In this document: positions 44,801-59,800 of the stretch, piece after piece
How the letters are laid out: each line of letters starts with the position of its first letter
How positions within the stretch are numbered: position 1 is the first letter of the stretch
Origin: Formicarius rufipectus
Taxonomy: Eukaryota > Chordata > Aves > Passeriformes > Formicariidae
Reading direction: 5' to 3'
Assembly: GCA_013399695.1 (NCBI GenBank)
Contig: VXAU01006167.1
Location: forward strand, 704,334 to 768,333
Length of the DNA: 64,000 nt
Notes under the pieces: generated by a model
Told to the model about the DNA's origin: nothing
The model's database searches: none
Seen by the model: only the letters and a program-made list of their open reading frames with translations
Position numbers and translations under genes: made by a program

Positions 44801-47800
44801 NNNNNNNNNNNNNNNNNNNNNNNNNNNNNNNNGTGATATAAAGTACCTTTCCACAATGTTGAGACAAGAGACACCATCCTGGCCACCCACAGCATAGAGG
44901 TAGCCCCCCAGAACTGCTACTCCAACACTGGTCCTGCAGGTACTGGTGGGGGCCACATCACTGCTCCACTGATTGGTCTTGGGATCATACCTGGAAAAAA
45001 CAGCACAAATTACCTGTCTAGGTCTGCTTTAGACTCTCCCATGCTTGGGAGCTACTAAGGTGGTGAAACCTGCCTATCTTGAGCTTAAACTGCAACACAG
45101 CTCTTTATAAGGTGGATAAAACCCTTGAAGTGATATAATCTATCCAGTACATGTTATTCCAGGGATGTTCAAACTGCAGCTTGAGATGATTCAAGCTTAA
45201 GATCAAAGGGTCAGGTTCCTGAGACAGCAGGGTAGCAGGAACTGGCTGGCATGTAGCAACTTGCAGCTATGCAAAGAGCAGCAGCCAGAACTGCTCTGCT
45301 CTGTGCTCTCTGCAGATCACATGAGAACCTGGCCAGAACTGGGACCTGCACTTCCAGATAAAAGATGAAGGAACCAGATGGACTTGGGAATCCAGAGACA
45401 AGGAAACATGGTGCATAGCAAGAAAGTGCAGGATGTGGGAGATGGAAGGTTAGAGTAATGATTTGGGAATCTCGGAGTATGCAAGGAGATAGGTGGGAAG
45501 AAGAGGAGGCCTGAGGAGGAAGAAGATATTTGTATAGCTCACTGGATTTGTTACGAAGCCAAGATTTAAAGTACTAGAAGATTTCAGTCATGATTTGAGT
45601 ACAAGATTTGAGTCATGTGGCTTTCAGGCATGGGAATTACCATATGTAGTTCCCAGTAACGGGAAGCTTGGTAAAACTTGTTTGACTTAAATCTTTCACA
45701 GGTCTAAAAGTGACTTCTTTTCCTTCTTCTGTCTAAATGCCAAGGTTCCTTAGTTCTCTACTTGCCATTTCACAATAAAATTCCAGGATCTTTCCCTCAA
45801 CACCCATGAAATGCTTACTGTAACTTCACCATCCTCAACAACACTAAAAACAAACAAGCAGTTGCAAAGGAGGTTAACCAGGATCATCACTCCTCCCAGC
45901 AATTATACCCAGACCCATCTCTCAGAGAATCCTTCCCTATTCCAAAAGCCATGGCTTGTCCCACTAAGCTGGGGATAACATGACAGAAGCTGCTATGCAT
46001 GAAGTCCCAGTTCACCAGCAAACCAACACAATACTGAAGGAGCCTGCAACGTAGATAATACGTAATACAAATTTCAGGTCTTCAGCAGAGCAAAAACACA
46101 CTTGGCAAAATTAACTCTCTTCTAAGAGGCTGCACCCAGGTTTAAACATTGGGAGTCAACGCTCTGCACAGTGGCCTTATGGAGACCTACCTTTCTACAC
46201 TGTTAAGGTAAGAGGAACCATCATGGCCTCCCACAGCATAGAGGAGATCATCCAGAACACTGACTCCAACTCCACAGCGCCTTTTGCTCATGGAAGCCAC
46301 CATCCTCCACTCGTTGGTCTGAGGGTCGTAGCGCTCCACGCTGGAAATCGCGTCCCCGCTGCACCAGCCCCCCACTGCAACCAAACACAACAAACAGTGC
46401 CATCAGCACATCCCGCATGTGTGCCTGGGACAAACAACCCCTTCGGATTCTGCCAGCCTCAGCCCAGTAGCTCCATCTCTGAGTCATTCTGAGGTTTGTA
46501 ATTAGGAAACAGAACGTGATTTTCAAGAGCATTACTTAAGTCTGGGAATACTGTGGTATTCGCAGCACCAAAGAAATCACACAAGTAAGAAAGCATAAGT
46601 TAAATCAAACCTCCAAATATTAATGCACAGGTGACTTCAGAAATATGTTAAGAGTGGCATTATAGGAACACTACCACCAGAAAATCATGCCTGGGGTCTC
46701 CTGGCCCAAGCCAGCAGAGACAATACACAGAATCATAGAGTATCCTGAGATGGAAGGGACCCACCAGGATGATCTAAGCTCAATTCCTGCCCTGCACAGG
46801 ACAGGACACCATGTGCCTGAGAGCATTGTCCAAGCTCTCCTTAAGCTCTGGCAGGCTTGGGTCTGTGACCACTTCCCTGGTGAGCCTGTTCTAGTGTCAG
46901 ACTGGGCTCTGGGTGAAAAACCTTTTCCTAAAACCTAACCTAGACCTCTCCTGGCACAGCTTCCAGCCATTCCCTCGGGTTCTATCGCTGGTCACCAGAG
47001 AGCAGAGATCAGTGCCTGCCCCTCCGATTCCCCTCATCAGGAAGCTGACCTCAAGATGAGGTCTGTCCTCAGTCTCCTCCTTCCAGGCTGAACAAGCCAA
47101 GTGACTCAGACACTCCTGTATGGCCCCTCCAGGCCCTCTGAGCTCTCCTGTGGATGCCACATACACACCTGCAAGGATACACACCTGCAAAGAGCACCTC
47201 TCCACAGCGGATGGGTTTGCGTGGTCTGGTTCTTGGTCCCTGCATCAGCGGCCGTTCTTGGGGCAACAGCAGGTAATTTTTAGCTTCATCCACAAGATCC
47301 CTGTGCAAGACAGGAAAATATTAACCCCCACAGCTCACCTGATACCAGTCTCAGGAGAAGGTATGAATCAGAACTGATGGGAAGAGCAGCCAGCACTAGT
47401 TATGCTCTTCAGGTATTCACAGATCACACAAGTGCACGAACAGCTCTAGTTAAAACCCACACTGTCATCTAAATAACTCATGGATTGTTTACAAGCCATT
47501 TACACAGTGACAGCAGTAAACCAGTACCAATATTTGGCCAGAGTTAATAACAGATACCACTTGCTATAAAAAGACTGATAAAAACTATGACAGGGTATTT
47601 GTCAGGCTTGCTGTGCAGAAGAGAAAAACCCCAGTCTGCCTCAAGCTAAAACTTCACCATCAGTTGTTTTGTCTCAGAACAGAACAGGAGTTGGAAAGCA
47701 CACGAATTCGCAAAACACACACGACCAATAGATGGAGATAGTACCCTCTGATGAATATTTTCTCCATCAGCTCTGGCCAGCTCACACTGTCCATCCATTC

Positions 47801-50800
47801 ATGACTTGCCACCTGGACTAATCCTAATATTCCAAACCCTTGAATAAAACAAAACAAAAAAAGAACAGAAAAGTCCTCCTTCCCTCTACAAATGTGGAAT
47901 TCCCCCAATGTGAACGCTTATTCAGGAACAGTTCAGCCTGTCCCTTGAACTTTTTTACAAGAAGCACAAGGTAAGTCATGTGCTTTATGGATGATACCGA
48001 ATTCTGTGGAGCCAGAAAGGTGAGACTCATACCAAAAGAGGAGGAAATGACACCCTCTCTGCATTAGTACTGTGGGAAAGAGCAAACTCTAACCCCAGAG
48101 TCCAATTGAGTTATCAAAGTACAGACATTCTTCAAAGCAAAACTATAACTCTTACTGAGATCATCATGAAAGCCATGAAGGAGCTAAGCTGTGATAAAAG
48201 GCCATGACTAGAGGGGCAAATAAAAACACAAAATGGAAATCAATACACTAAAAGGTCTTTTACCGACAAACTGCACAAAGTTTGCCATTTCACTGAAAAC
48301 TAGAAAGAACAAAAACACTTCTAGAGCACACCACTGACTATTATGAAAACAGAAAACACTCTTTTCTTGCTTCTCTTCTCCTCCCAGCTGCAAAAGATGA
48401 AATTGAGAGGCATCACCCACTTGGCACTGACAGATCAGCACAGTTTCAGAGAACACCACAAGGCAGCTGTGTGAATCACTGAGGAGATTTACCGGCATTC
48501 CTCATCACTCTTAATCAGCGGGTCAGAACCCACGGTACCCACAAGAAACTTGGGACTCAGCAGCGGCAGACGGACATGCTGCAGGACCTGAAACACAAAC
48601 AGCATGTCAGTGCGGAACCACATACACCTCCAGAGATGCAAGAAGCCAAGTGGAAAACAAGAGAATCGTGGAATGGTTTGGGTTGGAAGGCATTTAAACA
48701 CCATCTGGTTCCAATTCCCCTGCCACGGGCAGGGACTCCTTCCACTAGGCCAGGTTGCTCCAAGCCACATCCAACCTGGCCTTGAACATTTCCAGGGATG
48801 GGGCTGCTACAGCTTCCCTGAGGAACATCTTCCAGTGCCTCATCATGCTCACAGTAAAGAATTTCTCCCTACTGTCCAATCTAATCCTGCCCTCTGTCAG
48901 TCTGAAGCCATTCCCCCTTGTCCTGTCTCTCTTGGCCCTTGTAAATAGCCTCTCCCCATCTTTCTTGTAGGCTTACTTCAGGCACTGGAGGGGCACAATT
49001 AGGTCACCTCAAAGCCTTCCCTTTTCCAGGCTAGACAATCCCAATTCTCTCAGCCTTTCTTCACAGGAGAGGTGCTCTACTCTTCCAATCATCTTGGTGG
49101 CCTTCTCTGGACTCGCTCCACAGTGGCTAACAAATTTTGGTAAAGAGTTAAAAATTCCTCTGGCAAACATGCACAGTTGTTTACACAACCCAACCTCAGT
49201 ATTTTAGTTAAATGAGCTCGTAATTAAAAAGCTCATAAACAGAGCTCATCTTACAGCACCTTTGCCTTTTCAGTATACCAACTGATATATCCAGAAGAAA
49301 ATCAGTCTTTGAAAGGGGACAATCCACCGGATCTATTAACAGCTGAAAATAAGGTCACAGTTGGAAACCTTTTAAAATTACAGATGTTAATACATCTGAA
49401 CACTATTTTAGTTACAAGTTTTATCAACCACTTAGCACTCTTAAACCTGGGTGGTATTGCAGAGTAAATGAACAATAAGCAATAACACTCCTTTCACAAT
49501 GGTTTAGAATTCGGAGGCGTAAGCAGGTACAGACAGTTATAAAAGCATCAAGAGCTGCCTTGAGAACAGCAGGTTTTTCCAGTTTGGTTTGTTTACTTAA
49601 AACCATTTTCAAAAGCCTTCCAGTAAATAAAGTTGCATTTAATGTCTTCCTCCAAAGCAGAAACACTGAGGCAGGCAGACACACACCTCTTTTGATCAGC
49701 CAGCCTGAGACTTCAGAGGCTTTGGGCTGACAGCTTTGTCAGAATGGGTTCTGCTCCATGAAATGCCTCGGCTTAGATGAAGCATTGCATTCCAACAAAA
49801 CCGTTCTGACAAGCTCCATGAGGGCTGAGGCACAAATCAAGCAGCAGAGCTTAAAGATGCAGCACAAACTGAGAAAAGCTTTTCCTTCCCCACTGTGTTT
49901 TTGATACGACACTCAAAGCAGTGCAGGGAAGTTTGCCTGGACAGATTGCTGAAGTCAGCTAGTTTGGCAAGTCCTACCTGGAAACAATCCAACAAATTCC
50001 CTATTGAAGGGTCTAGCCAGTGCAGCTTCCAGCCTAGATGAAGAGACAGTGCAAGCCACCTAACACAGGTGGGAGTCAGACAGAGTTTTAGTAGCTCTGT
50101 GTGCATTCAGAACTGCTGCGGCACCACCCTGTGACCCCACCTCAGTGTCCCCCTGGATAAAGCAGCCTGGAATGCTACTGTGCTGAGGATTACCTGTGGC
50201 AGCTGGGGTCTCCTTTCCTGAATGCTGTACTTGACCCAGGCCATCACAGCATTGAACACCTGCTCCTCGCTGCGCACGTTTAACTCGTCACTGGATATGA
50301 TGTCTATGAGCTGATTGGCAGGAAGCAGCATGAACTCCTCACTCTCCATTACCTGGGAAAGGAAAACAGGAACAAAGTAAGGACAGTGGCCAAAGCACCA
50401 GAGTCACTCAGCGCTCCAGCACTTCATGGACTGACCCATTAAAATGCCAAATACCCATCAGTTTCAACATCAACACATGAAGGGTTTGCTGCCCAGAGCA
50501 GACACAGTCAGTCCCCACCAACACAGCAAAGGCACTTTTAGATGGGGATGCAAGTGACAGAGAATTTTACAACACGTTTTCTTACAGGACACTCCTTAAG
50601 GGTTAAACCACAGAACACACTGATTGGGTTTCAAAATGTAGGAAAAAACAAAGCCCTGCTTTAAAAATCAGCCTCCTTGTTTGCCGTGTCTAATATATAA
50701 GGCAGAAATAACACTGTGATAAATACGTGACTCAAAAGCTGTACTGGGGTAGAGAGATTCACAAGAAAACCGAAACAGAGTACAAAAATAAGAGTCTCAA

Positions 50801-53800
50801 ACAAGTCACCCGAGGCATTGCAGGGAACATGGAGAGCCTGAATGCTGATTTGTGGCAGACCAGAAAGTATTTCAGGCAAGGGACTCATTTGATCCTGCCT
50901 CTTTGATTTGCTCTAAATATATACGTGGAGTATGCACAAGTCGAGATGCACTAAAGAGGGAATCAGAGCCTCCTGAGCCCCTAAGGACTGATCTCTTGTG
51001 AAATTCAAGCCACTGACAATCTGCAAATACATTAATTCCTTCTGCATCCAGGATAGCAACCAAGTTTCTCAGGAGGCTTTGGCTGCTGCTGGAGGACTCC
51101 TCACACAGCACAGCACAGAGCACACGTGAGCCCATCACACTGCCTTGAGAGCTCACACACAGCCACAGCTCCTGCACTGGCACCAGGTAGATGGGAAAGA
51201 TGCAAGAATCAAAATGAAAAGCTGCAGAAATGGCTTGACTGATAACTGCCAGCTTGGCATCCCTACAAGCATCCCCAGCCTGTGGATTGTAATCTCCAAG
51301 AGGTTCAGTGACAGAAAACAACTGAATATTGGCTTGTCCTTATCGCTTGTGACCACATTAGAATTCTGTGACTTATTTCATGATTTGCTGCATAAATTAA
51401 AAACATTCTTTGCCACAGTCGTCTCCACAGCAGTCAGCTGTGCAGTCCTTTTAATTACCTAAAGAAGTTATTTAAGGGCATTGAACAAACATGCAGGAAT
51501 TGCCAAGTTACTGACAAAAGAAAATATTGTTAAAAAAAGAACACGGCAGAAAACAAGATCAGTTACCAGACTTGGGTCTCAGATCCCATGGGCTTCCAGG
51601 GCCAGTAAGGGTCACAGCAAGGTTGGCCCACACACTGCTCAGGCCTTAGACTAAGAACTGGCTTGGTCATTAAAGATCTTTATCAGCATTTTTCCATAGT
51701 CTCCCTCCTTCTACAAAGACAAGTTTATGGGTAAACTTTACTCTGGCAGTTTGTAAATGCAGCCTGAGACTCTGAAAACAGCAGCTCTGGAAGTTTATGA
51801 GTTAAGGATGGTCATCCAAGTTCTGCCACTCTCACAAAACCCAAAGCACTGCAAGCACTTTGAACAGAGTTATTACTACTGTGCAACTTCTTAGCTCACA
51901 TAGTAAAACAAATCATTATTTAAAATGCTTAGGTTTATTTTGGCTTAATTTTAAGGACACTCATAATTACCTGACTAATATTAATGATCTATTTGACTGA
52001 CTTGCTTACTGAACAAGAATTGGATGGGTTTCATTTCCCCTGCAATATTCATGTGCATCACTGTTTTTACAGATAGAATAAATGTCAGACTATACAATAT
52101 GGAGTGCAATTTTTGTCTCTTGATAAAAGCACAAGTTGTTCATCCTTAAGTATATTTTTTCCTTCACACAGATGTCAAGAGACCAAACAAAAAAAAACAT
52201 TCAAAGGCTGTTCTTGTACAGAAGAGCTGTTAACAGAACCGTTTCACATTACATGCACAAGATTCACTAGGGGTTTTGGGCAAGAAATTAAACTGGGGGG
52301 AATGGAGAAATTGGAAAAACATTTTACCAAGAAGTTAATGATGTAATGCAGCAATACACATAGAAATTAATAGAACCAGAGGTTAGCACAGCAGAGGACA
52401 TGAAGCAATTCAAACTGCACTCAAAGTAACTGCATGGGTTGGCCTGATGCCTAGTGCTTAATATTTCACAGTGCCATCCAGGAAATTCCCATCTCACGTT
52501 CCTATTTGCCAGCCTGGAGGAAACCATGACCACACAACCTCTGCAGAGGAAGGCACATTTTTTTAATCAGTTCTCAGCCTCCACACTGGAGGATGATTAA
52601 GTAGCCAAATCCTTGGCTTCTATCAGGGATTACCAATCCACTCTTCAGACAGAAAGCACTGGCAGAATGGAATACAATCCCAACAAGCAGCACCACTAAC
52701 ATTTTCATCAGACAAACAGTGGAAGCAAAAGAAGTGATCATTAGGGTTGAAGAGCTGCAAAACTCCTGAGGCACTGAAAGGGACACCAAAACTTGCCCAG
52801 GCCAAAGAAATAGTGCTCTAATCCAAGCAACTGTTTCCCAGAGGTCATAATTCAGTTAAACTAATCATGATATGCATCATCTCTGAGGAAAAGTGCTTTC
52901 TTGAATCCAAACCTTTTGCTTTTGTGTGCTTTAACAGTGATAAGACAGAAAGTTGTCTTCAAGGGGCTGCAAAAGAAAAGGTCATAGCAAGCAGTTCTTA
53001 AAAGCCAGCTCTGTGTATTAATGCTACAACATTTAAAAACAAAACTGTAAAGCTGTTAAAAAGTTATTTAGAAGCTTGTAAGCATGCCCTACTCATGTAA
53101 TAACAAGATCTAACTATTAAAACGACCAAGCACTGAAAATAAACAGCCATCTGGTTACCATCTTGCTCCCAAAAAAATGCAAAATGATAGAAGTGCAGAG
53201 CAAGCACAGAGCATAGGAAATGGCCATCTGAAATGCAGGGGGGTTTGGGAAATCACCAAGTTCTACACAAAACAAACTCATCTTAAACAGCAAATTCTAT
53301 TTGGTTAGAAAATATGTAATTAATTGCTACTTTCAGAGTAAACTGATGCTGTGTCCACAGTTATATACCATGTACTGTGCTCACTGTGTCCAGCAGTCAC
53401 GTTTTATGGTGTTTGACTCTGCCAGATTTTTCTTAAATTCTACCTGACTGAAATTATTACAATTCCAATTGGCTGCCTGCATGTCAAAGGAAAAGAAAGA
53501 CAGCAAGCTGCAATCACTCACAGCACTTACACCCTGCTGCTCCTCTGGGGCAACTAAATCAGCATCAGGAGTCGAGTTACTCCCTTTGGAAAGGATCTAC
53601 CTGTGAAGCTGGTGGGAAGAGGAGATTCCTCCACAAGCTACCTGTTCCAAAGGATAGCAGAGTGCAGAAGAGGCAAGAGAAGAATCTCTGTAGCAGAGGA
53701 GCAGACCTTCATGCTGAACATGCTCCTGTAGAGCAGCTGCTTCCAAGACATACACAAATTCCTGCCCCTCCAACCAGGGCTCAGGAAAAACACTTCTTAA

Positions 53801-56800
53801 GGATTAGGCTCCTTGGGTGTAATAGTTCAGTGAAGATCCACTCTACATTGACTATTGCTTGCAGAATCCTTAATTATTATGCTGATCCTTCCCTGAACCA
53901 GCTGGTGGCATGTTTTTTTTCCCTAAAAAATCATCTAGGCAGAATTAACAAAGGATGAGATTTGAGTATATAAAGGTCAGCTACGATATTACGCATCCGA
54001 ATTACTTTCAGACAACTTCTGCTGAATAACAGATGCAAAACCCCAGTTCTGCTACAGCAAGGGAGTTGAGGGCTGCACTGAGGCAGCTGTGTGCTCCTCC
54101 ATATACCCACTTTTCTATTCCCAGAGCTCAACAGCAATTTTTTTGGTTCTACTGATGTGCTGTCCTTACTTTAACACCTGTCTGCCCTCCGATCGTGCAG
54201 AATCCAGAACATTTCTGAAAGAGGAGTGGAATGTCACACCACTGTGCTGCCACGTCAGACTCAATGCCAAATCCAACTACACCCACGATCCTGCCTCCCG
54301 TGTGGCACTCACCACACAACTTTCAGAGAAGAAATGCTGTGGGTCACGTACAAACCACCAGCACAACACAGTCCCACCAGTACCCTCTGCCTTCCTTCTT
54401 CCCCACTTTACATCTGGCACCCAGCACTACTAGGGCACACAGTAGATGTAAAGGCAGGATTTGGAAAGAAGGTCAAAAATGAGAGTTGCTCAAAGCTCTC
54501 ACCGAGTACGCTGAGACATTGCACACCACGACTCCAGCTTCTTACCTCCTGGAAGTTATGCTGTGTGAACTTGTCAGCAATCCTCAGCAGCTCCCGGCAC
54601 GAGTGAGTGTCAGCAAAAGCTCGGATGCCCAGGCAATTGGAAGGGTCCAACTGCCTCTTAAGGAACTCACAGCAGGCCTCCTGGATCTCGGCCAGCTGGA
54701 GAAGGCAGGCAGCTGGCAACAAGGTCTGGACGTTCCCCTCTTCTACAGTGATCTGAGAGGTGTAGGCAAAGTCGATCAGCAGCTCCATGGCCCTCTCGTC
54801 GATGTCCCTGATCACGACCTCCGTCTGCCGAGACTCGGCCAGCTCCCCAGTGAACATGGCTCGGAAGTAGGGGCTGCAGGCAGAGAGGATCACCCTGTGG
54901 GCGTAGATCTTCTTGGCACCCACTACGAGCACCACATCGCACAACTCCCGGTGCTTCCGGAGCAGGTTGATGACTTCCAGCGTCTGCCGAGGGTGCTTGT
55001 CGGAGATGTAGGGCATGCGAGCGGGCTGGGGCACCCCCTCGGGCAGCTTGTTGGGATCTCCGAGGGTGCAGCGGCTGGTCACGTCCATTCCGGTCTCTCC
55101 TGGCCGAGTGCTGGTACACCTGCAGCGGAGGGGATGGGAACACAGCACCATCTTCAGCCACAGCCCGGTTACGGGCTCAAAGCTGGCAGTGCCCCTAAGT
55201 CCACGCTGGAAAACAAGCACGTGACCACATGAAAGAGGAATCCATCTTCAACCAAAGCTTGCTTGGAAGTAAACAAATGCCAACCTGCAACAGGCTTCTA
55301 TTTATACCTATTTTTATACGCTTTCTATGACACACCGCTGTAACATCCAGCTACGCTTACATATTTATGGACTGAACCTCACAGTGTGGCAGAGAGGCAT
55401 TAATCCTTTTCAGGGAGTGACTCAAAGAAGAGATTAGTTGACCTGCCTGCTGTCGCTCAAGTTTTCTTTGACAGAGCTGGAGATTTCCACTACAAAGAAT
55501 TCCAACTCCATGATTTAACCAAATTTCTCTGTTCTTCTATGTATGTTTTTAATAGGGTCGCTCATCACTGTCATATCTGAACACACTAAACAGTCTCTCA
55601 GACTTCAGTAACTTAAAATGGCCTGCAGCCTACCAGGAGTACCTTTCAGGTTCACAGAATACCCATTTAATCATTACCTTTTCAGTTATTTTTGAATTAT
55701 GGAGGCTCCTGACTCAATCCACCTTCCCTGACACGTTTCAAAAGGTTAACCTTTCCCAAGAATGGCAGAGTAAGGACTACAGAAGGCAAATGGGATTATC
55801 AGACCATGTAGTCAAAACAGTGCCCATGACTATCAATCTACCAGGAAAAAAAAAAAGAAGAAAACACAGTCAGGATGGTAACTTCAGAGACGAAGAATGA
55901 CTTAGCAATATACAGACTAAGTTACTGGCACAGAGTAGGAAAACCATATTATTTTCCCAGTTCCATATGTAATGTTCTAGCTAACTGATGTCATCCTTTA
56001 TGGAAGTTCAGGTACCTTTCCCTTATCCATCACATCCCTGAACAGATGTCAGCTCTGCCACAGCCTAAGTGCAAAATCCTTCTGCCCAGCAGCACAACAA
56101 CGCTGAGAGATCACACTCCACAACATGCATGCCCTAAATGCAGAGAACAGGAGCCCTTCTGCAGGGGTAAATGAAGATGGCACATCTCTGATCCCACTCT
56201 GCACAAACACTTGCAGACACCCCACACTGCACTATCGAGTCATGACTGAAATCAGTGCTAAACAAGAAGAATTAAACCCAACATTGTTTTTAGCAATCAG
56301 ACTAAATAAGCAGATCAGTGCTCACACAGCTGAAATGCCATTTTGCATGCTCCAAGCATATGTGAATCTCTGCCACATACCACACACAACCATTTAAAAA
56401 GATGCACCAGCACCAGTGATATCAATTACTAGGAAAATAAAAGAAAATCATGGAACTGTCACCTCCTCCCACATGCAAGGAAAACCATCACTTAGACATT
56501 GAGCAAAATATCAGAATACCGATGGTTTATGGCTGTTGGAGATCTACTGAAAGACCCAATACATGCTGTCTACTTCCAGCTTCTCTGGTACACTGGCATT
56601 TTTGAGCTGCCACTGCTTCACTTTGTGCATATTAAGAGTTAAAAGGAAAGGAAATCCAGCTTGGCTTTGCCATTACTCAATGTAATTTGCAGCAGGCTTG
56701 AAAGAAAGAATTAAAAACAAAAAAACCCCTCGCATCTTTTCCTCTCATTATTATGTCAAATGCACTTTCTAACCACAGGGAAACCAGTCTCTTTGCAGCA

Positions 56801-59800
56801 GTTCAAATTATTCACTCGAATCTTAGCCTGTTTTCCCATTCCCTCCACACCCTCTCCTTGATCATCATATTCAGATGTTTCAGGCCATTACCTCTCCCTC
56901 ATATCTTAGTTACACAGATCCAGCTGGGCCTCCCCTCTGGGTTTTGCTGCTTGCTCCTGCTCAGCCTCTGCACCTTAAATGCCTTGATTTTTTTTTTATC
57001 CCTACTCCATCTTTTTTATATCCATCACCGTTCTCCTTTCCTGGCACCTCTGAGAGATCCTTCTGCTGTTACACTGTTCTCACTCTCCTCCACCCACTCT
57101 TGTCCCTCACAACCCAAATTCACCTTGTGGGCTTTGACAACCATTTTTCAAAGCTCTGCCAAGCTCCTCACAAACAATGCAGCTAAGCCCTCTTAGCAGC
57201 AGCACACACAAAATAGATTTAATGGTACCTATACAAAAACTCCCAAGAAACCTTGGCTGAAGATTAATTTACCTAATTGGCCTAATTTCATAGTCCTAAG
57301 CAGCCAAGGCCAGAGGGTAAATAATTTAATCCCTCTACCAAGAGATGGAGAAAGGTGGTGACAAACTCTCCCCTGTAGAGTTTAGCTCTTGCTAAGCAAG
57401 CCAAGTGGATTTCATCGTGCATTAGGGGTTTGAAACTATGTCAAACCAACCCCTAGGAGAAAAAAAGAAAAAAAGAAGAGCTCTATTAAGACACATGTTC
57501 CCAGAATTTTGGAAAGTTTGTCCTGACCAGGGTGTCAGTCAAAGCACCTGAACGCAGAACAGGCATTCTTCAAATAAAAACAGGAATGGCAGATCACAAG
57601 AGATGGCAAGCATCCAGGACAGGACATCCTTTCAGAGAATATGCTCAGCTGGAAGGGACCCATCAGGTCCATGTCCAACTCCTGGCCCTGCACAGGACAC
57701 CCCAAAAATCCCACCCTGTGCCTGAGAACATTGTCCAAACGCTCCTTGAGCTCTGCCAGGCTTGGGGCTGTGACCACTGCCTTGGGCAGCTGTTCCAGTG
57801 CCTGACCACCCTCTGGGGGAAGAATCTTTTCCCCCTATCAAACCTAAACTCTGTAGGGTTTCCCCAAGACAAAAAGAGCCCTAAAGCAGATATCAAAGAG
57901 CTTTTTAGACTGACACAGGATCCAAGTACAGAAACATTAGGTTTAGGCTACACTGCCACAAGGAATACAGAGAACCCTGCCAACCTCACCACTCAAGACT
58001 CCTTGGTGATGCACTGATTGCAGAATGGGATGCACCCTCATGCCATGTGATTCCTTGGCCAGATTTAGACAGCAGACCTAAACCTTCCCAGGCAGGATAG
58101 AACAGGATTTTTCTGCCCAAATGAGGCCCTGCTGAACACTTCTTTAACTAACTGAAAAGGAGTCTGGTTAGTAAGAACTGGAGCCATTCCTGCATTGTTC
58201 CCATCAGCATTTATCTGAGAGCCTGCATTGTATCCAGCCTCATTTCTCCAGGAGAGAAACCACTGGTTAATGATTAAAGAAAATGGAAGGGGTGGAAAAA
58301 AAAGAGTAATAACCAAAAATCAGAACTCCTGGTTCATCCATAACTTATACCTGGGTAATGCAGAAGCTAGTGATCAATGGGCTTAGGAATTTCCACACTG
58401 GATCAACCCAGATGCCTGATGTGAAGCACGGTGGGTTGCTGTTAGGCACAGGTACAGAAGTGTGAATTTAAAGGACAGCATCTGATGGCATGTGCTCCAC
58501 GAGGATAACAATTCCACTGCATTATGTGTGCGTTATGCATATATATGCACAGAGAATGAAACGATGACTCAGTAGCTTAGAGGTGTGAAAGACAGAAGGC
58601 AGCACTTGATTCTCACATGGCAGGGGAGCTGCCTCCCCCCACAATAAGAGCTTGGAGCTGCTCCTGAATACTCGGGGTGATTAAGGAGGGTTGAGGATCG
58701 GAGAGGAAATGTGTACACGAGGATGAAAGATTCACACCCAGCTATGCAGATATTCTGGGATTAGTTTCCACCAAAATGCAGGGCTGGGGAAATCAGCAAA
58801 TACAATGGGATTAAGAAAGGGCTGACAAAGGATCAGTCTTTGTAGCACACTGCTGAGAAGTACAAATGGGAACACAGGCAGTCTGCAACACTAAGTCAGC
58901 TAAATAAACAGGCTGCTCTGCCTCCATTTTATTCTGCTGTGCCAGTTCCCCAAACTTCATTCATTATTGCAGGCAGCTATGAGATATCCATCCTTACAGC
59001 AGCATCTTCCAAAGTTAAAAAAACTACCTAATAACACACATACTGTCATAGAGCACTTCAACTTCCAAATCTGCATTTTTTTATTTCTGGTAATATGTGT
59101 TTTAGCATGAGACTACTAGCAGGTTTTAACACAGTTCAGCAGAAAACAACAGGCTGACTTAAGACATATGAAACAGAACAAGTCTCAGGCTAAAAAAACA
59201 TCAACTGAAATCCAAAAATCATACATTGCTGTAGTAGGTTTCAGTAGCAAGAGATTTTAGCAGCAAATAAAAATAATAAACCAAAGCAGTAGAGATTTCT
59301 GTCAATGCCCTGCTTTGAATTCAACACATAGACAAAGGAAATATTTCCTTTACTCATTACAAAACTGCTAGAACAAAGACCTTTGATTTGGCCCAGCCTT
59401 TGGCAACAAAAGTCACCAACACAGCACCATCAACTAAGTCAATGGAAATGCTTTATTGTGGCAATCATCACTCTAGGAATTAGTTAGCTAAAAGTTTGTT
59501 TATTAGTAAAAAATACCATGGATTCATTTTCTTGCCTAGCCAGCAAGGTTTCGGTATACTTTCTTAACAAAGTTGAGTTATGTAAACAAGCAGATAAACC
59601 TGCCTTCAATATTATTTTATATTACACAAAAGCAGAACAGCAAGGATCTGGTGTATTTGCCCCTCTTTACATTGTTCAGCTTGATATTTACTGACCAAGC
59701 CCAGAAAACTGCTCCACCAATGAGGATGCCTATACTCTGAAAGATGAGATCATTACTGGAGTTTTCCAAAACCCTCCTGAGCCTTTTGCAGTTTGTTTTG

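Noticed and set aside
54667..55161. 164-codon alternative frame on the minus strand in the same exon
   Set aside because: Shadow of the BTB reading frame; the composition (Ala, Gly, Arg, Pro) is an offset reading of the true codons.
54486..55232. 248-codon open frame on the plus strand across the KLHL20 BTB exon
   Set aside because: It is antisense to a highly conserved coding exon, has no family features and reflects the codon composition of the real gene on the other strand.
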